Source of the DNA: Immundisolibacter sp.
Lineage (GTDB): Bacteria; Pseudomonadota; Gammaproteobacteria; Immundisolibacterales; Immundisolibacteraceae
Length of the DNA stretch: 16,638 nucleotides
Direction: 5' to 3'
Assembly (NCBI RefSeq): GCF_041601295.1
Contig: NZ_JBFIII010000067.1
Coordinates: 1-16,638 of the forward strand
Below, one piece after another: positions 15,381 through 16,638 of this stretch. The first letter of the stretch is position 1; every line of letters starts with the position of its first letter. The notes under the pieces are model-generated. The model had not been told where the DNA came from and ran no database searches. It saw nothing but the letters and a program-made list of their open reading frames with translations. The position numbers were made by a program, and so were the translations under genes.

Positions 15381-15589
15381 CTTGTGAAACTTTTCCGGAC
15401 CATGCACAAGGGGTCGCCGAAGCAGTCCGTTTCTCGCGTACTAAGGTGAAAGACCAGCCCTCAATTATTTATGATTAACATAGCTTTAATCTTGGCTATC
15501 GGATTAATTTGTCATGTATTCAGGCGGCGGTTGAGTAAGCCATGTTTTGAGGGTCTGGCGCGGGCAGGAAGGTGGTCTAGAATCTGGTG

Positions 15590-15814
15590 TCACTCAGTTA
15601 GATCGCCCTGATTCACCCAAGCCAGCATGCCGGTTTTTCCCATGTAGCGCGTCAACGGCTTCCCGTCGAGAAGGTATTCGACGGCCAGAGCTTGGATAAA
15701 TGCCTGGGTCGGCCGACGTGGAGAGCCGTAGCAGAAAGGTATCGACGCATTCGCCGCCGGGAACGCGATAGTCTCAGGTCCGGTGTCCATGGGGAAGCGG
15801 TTGGCCCGCTTCAT
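15590..15814 (-). CDS. Small unrecognised reading frame, possible gene remnant
   Basis: Leftward frame of 74 residues from the ATG at 15814, or 81 from a TTG at 15835. The frame is open back to a stop at 15884-15886. I do not recognise the product. Seen: it reads like part of a globular protein rather than noise (MKRANRFPMDTG near the start, VEYLLDGKPLTRY and MGKTGMLAWVNQGDLTE at the end), with no signal peptide or membrane segment. Neither start has a ribosome-binding site, and the protein-like reading continues upstream of both (LIGFPTLK). That suggests the C-terminal piece of a longer protein that has lost its front. It may also be chance. Confidence 0.3.
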   Translation of the reverse strand: MKRANRFPMDTGPETIAFPAANASIPFCYGSPRRPTQAFIQALAVEYLLDGKPLTRYMGKTGMLAWVNQGDLTE

Positions 15815-15921
15815 CTCAAGTAATGATTGGTCCAATTTCAGGGTTGGAAAACCGATAAGCCTTTTCTCAGATCGCGGGTTGCATTAGCTCGCCAAAATAA
15901 CCTATTAACCAAGGCCTATAT

Positions 15922-15950
15922 TTTACCGAAATGATTAATCATGTTACAAT
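15922..15950 (+). promoter_or_regulatory. Candidate promoter with a 12-nt perfect palindrome in its spacer
   Basis: TTTACC (15922-15927) and TACAAT (15945-15950) are separated by exactly 17 nt. Inside the spacer lies the perfect palindrome ATGATTAATCAT (15931-15942). A transcript starting near 15957 would have a leader of about 22 nt to the lipoprotein ATG at 15979. A palindrome at this position is a classic repressor site. It resembles a Fur-box core but has one extra central base, so I do not assign a regulator. Confidence 0.5.
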
Positions 15951-15978
15951 GAAAACCCTATATTCACGCGAGATTTTA

Positions 15979-16344
15979 ATGATGATTGACTGGAAAATTT
16001 TATTTGGCGCTGGAGTGACTGTGCTGTTGTTGTCCGGTTGTGCAACGAAACCGACTATCGCCGATGCCATGCGGGATCATGCTGGCAGTTCTCAAGCACG
16101 GGCAGACCTTAAGAAAAGTCTTGCAAAGAGTTGGGAGCAGGGTCAAAAGCTTGTGATCACGGGTGAAGCGCGGGTAAAGAGTGGCGAAAGTCGTATCGAA
16201 TCAGCCGAGAAACAGATAGAGAAAGGCAAGAAAGAGATTGAGAAAGGAAATCAGGAAATCAGCGGTGGCACCAAGGCCATGAGGGATAGTGAGAGTCGTT
16301 TCAGGGCGGCTTTTCCTGACGAAACGCTGGAAATGCCGAAGTAA
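15979..16344 (+). CDS. Small lipoprotein with Gly-punctuated charged helix, function unknown
   Basis: Protein of 121 residues. Seen: a lipoprotein signal peptide (MMIDWKILFGAGVTVLLLSG, then C21; lipobox LLSGC). After it come CATKPTIADAMRDHA and a Lys/Glu-rich helical stretch (about 40-105) with a roughly 7-8-residue rhythm, each step ending in Gly or a small residue: VKSGE, IESAE, IEKGKKE, IEKGNQE, ISGG. Known: similar short envelope lipoproteins are widespread in proteobacteria, without a defined function that I can name. Start choice: the frame is open from an ATG at 15931, but that ATG lies inside the predicted promoter; the ATG at 15979 has a weak GAG site and gives a proper signal peptide. 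Codon use is more AT-rich than in the housekeeping genes. Confidence 0.78.
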   Translation: MMIDWKILFGAGVTVLLLSGCATKPTIADAMRDHAGSSQARADLKKSLAKSWEQGQKLVITGEARVKSGESRIESAEKQIEKGKKEIEKGNQEISGGTKAMRDSESRFRAAFPDETLEMPK

Positions 16345-16350
16345 GTGATC

Positions 16351-16399
16351 GGTGGCGGTGGGATGGGCCCGGCAGGATTGGGCCGATTTTGCCGCCAAC
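16351..16399 (+). terminator. Possible terminator-like nested stem-loop after the lipoprotein gene
   Basis: GGTGGCGG (16351-16358) can pair with CCGCCAAC (16392-16399), using one G-T pair. Nested inside is GGCCC (16366-16370) pairing with GGGCC (16380-16384), followed by GATTTT. It begins 7 nt after the lipoprotein stop. The T-run is short, so efficiency is uncertain. Confidence 0.4.
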
Positions 16400-16444
16400 G
16401 GGCAGTATATTGTCGTGCTGTACTTTTCCTACGTTTTCGGCTCC

Positions 16445-16463
16445 ATGCGCATAAAGAGCGCAT
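16445..16463. repeat. Inverted repeat ATGCGC-7 nt-GCGCAT upstream of the last gene
   Basis: Perfect 6-nt arms around ATAAAGA, 68 nt before the ATG at 16531. It could be an operator or a leader hairpin; no good promoter hexamers flank it. Confidence 0.4.
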
Positions 16464-16508
16464 CAATGACGCTGTGACCGCTGGGCTGCGTTTGCTCGCC
16501 CTTGGCTT

Positions 16509-16531
16509 GACCGACTTAGAGGACCGACTTA
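16509..16531 (+). repeat. 10-nt direct repeat (GACCGACTTA) flanking the ribosome-binding site
   Basis: Copies at 16509-16518 and 16522-16531 sit either side of the GAGG at 16519-16522, and the second runs into the ATG of the last gene. It looks like a small tandem duplication; function unknown. Confidence 0.5.
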
Positions 16532-16638
16532 TGTTCCGTAAAGCTGTTTTAGGCGCACTCGCTTTTGGGCTCGTCGCCTGTACGCAGGAGACGCAGAATG
16601 AAATCGGTCGTGCGGTGCAAAACTGGACCGGCACCGAC
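16531..16638 (+). CDS. Small lipoprotein, cut by the right edge
   Basis: Thirty-six codons are visible before the window ends. Seen: a lipoprotein signal peptide MFRKAVLGALAFGLVAC with lipobox LVAC and lipidated C17, then TQETQNEIGRAVQNWTGTD. GAGG lies 8 nt upstream of the ATG. The mature start TQETQNEIGR resembles a family of small uncharacterised proteobacterial lipoproteins that I recall only generally. It follows the other lipoprotein after 186 nt with a possible terminator between, so they are probably separate transcripts. A leftward frame overlapping this region (16251-16634) looks like a shadow. Confidence 0.65.
   Translation, partial: MFRKAVLGALAFGLVACTQETQNEIGRAVQNWTGTD

Larger units (their letters stand above)
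15185..15589. other. 405-nt gene-poor, AT-richer stretch after purL
   Basis: No convincing gene. A plus-strand frame could run from ATG 15210 to 15449 (80 residues), but it lacks a ribosome-binding site and any recognisable motif. The stretch holds two perfect inverted repeats, listed separately, and an AT-rich segment around 15460-15520. Composition shifts clearly from the GC-rich purL. I see no T-tailed terminator right after the purL stop, and no tRNA. Confidence 0.5.

Noticed and set aside
15210..15449. 80-residue plus-strand frame after purL
   Set aside because: No ribosome-binding site, no recognisable motif, and a basic, unstructured composition in an AT-richer intergenic region.
15185..15600. 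Integron attC-like site or tRNA in the post-purL stretch
   Set aside because: No paired GTTRRRY/RYYYAAC boxes, and no T-loop or cloverleaf pattern found on either strand.
15590..15835. Leftward small frame as a piece of a transposase
   Set aside because: I see no DDE or helix-turn-helix motif, no terminal inverted repeats bounding it and no target-site duplication, so a mobile-element call is unsupported.
15931..15978. Lipoprotein start at ATG 15931 or 15949
   Set aside because: Both lie within or at the predicted promoter, lack ribosome-binding sites, and would put about 10-16 extra residues before a normal signal peptide.

Overview
The window is GC-rich, densely coded chromosomal DNA from a proteobacterium. 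It is most likely a gammaproteobacterium: it carries the dapA-bamC-purC neighbourhood with a bcp gene beside dapA, the cytochrome c4/dsbA/engB neighbourhood, a BamC lipoprotein, and a single-chain PurL of about 1300 residues. I cannot name the genus from sequence alone.

Region 1 (1-5450) is an accessory oxidative cassette. A luciferase-like flavin monooxygenase (cut by the left edge) is divergent from a four-gene run: a heme-oxygenase-like diiron oxidase (HDO/TenA-PqqC fold), a Rieske non-heme iron oxygenase alpha subunit, an aldehyde dehydrogenase and a zinc alcohol dehydrogenase. Three predicted O2-activating enzymes and two dehydrogenases suggest stepwise oxidation of one organic compound (oxygenation, then alcohol, aldehyde and acid), either in catabolism or in making a small molecule. 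The substrate cannot be read from the sequence. No regulator, transporter, ferredoxin or reductase lies within view. This is the least ordinary part of the window.

Region 2 (5495-7543) is conserved housekeeping. Cytochrome c4 and DsbA form a leftward pair of envelope redox proteins, divergent from engB, a ribosome-assembly GTPase.

Region 3 (7590-15184) is also housekeeping. A leftward bcp peroxiredoxin is divergent from a tight rightward run: dapA (lysine/peptidoglycan precursor), bamC (outer-membrane assembly lipoprotein), a YycJ-type MBL-fold hydrolase, purC and purL (purine synthesis). Gaps are 4 to 36 nt, so one transcript is likely.

Region 4 (15185-16638) is visibly more AT-rich. It holds about 400 nt without a convincing gene, a doubtful leftward reading frame that may be a gene remnant, and a small lipoprotein with a Gly-punctuated charged helix. 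That lipoprotein's promoter has a perfect 12-nt palindrome in the -35/-10 spacer. A second small lipoprotein is cut by the right edge. I found no tRNA, rRNA, CRISPR array or intact insertion sequence.
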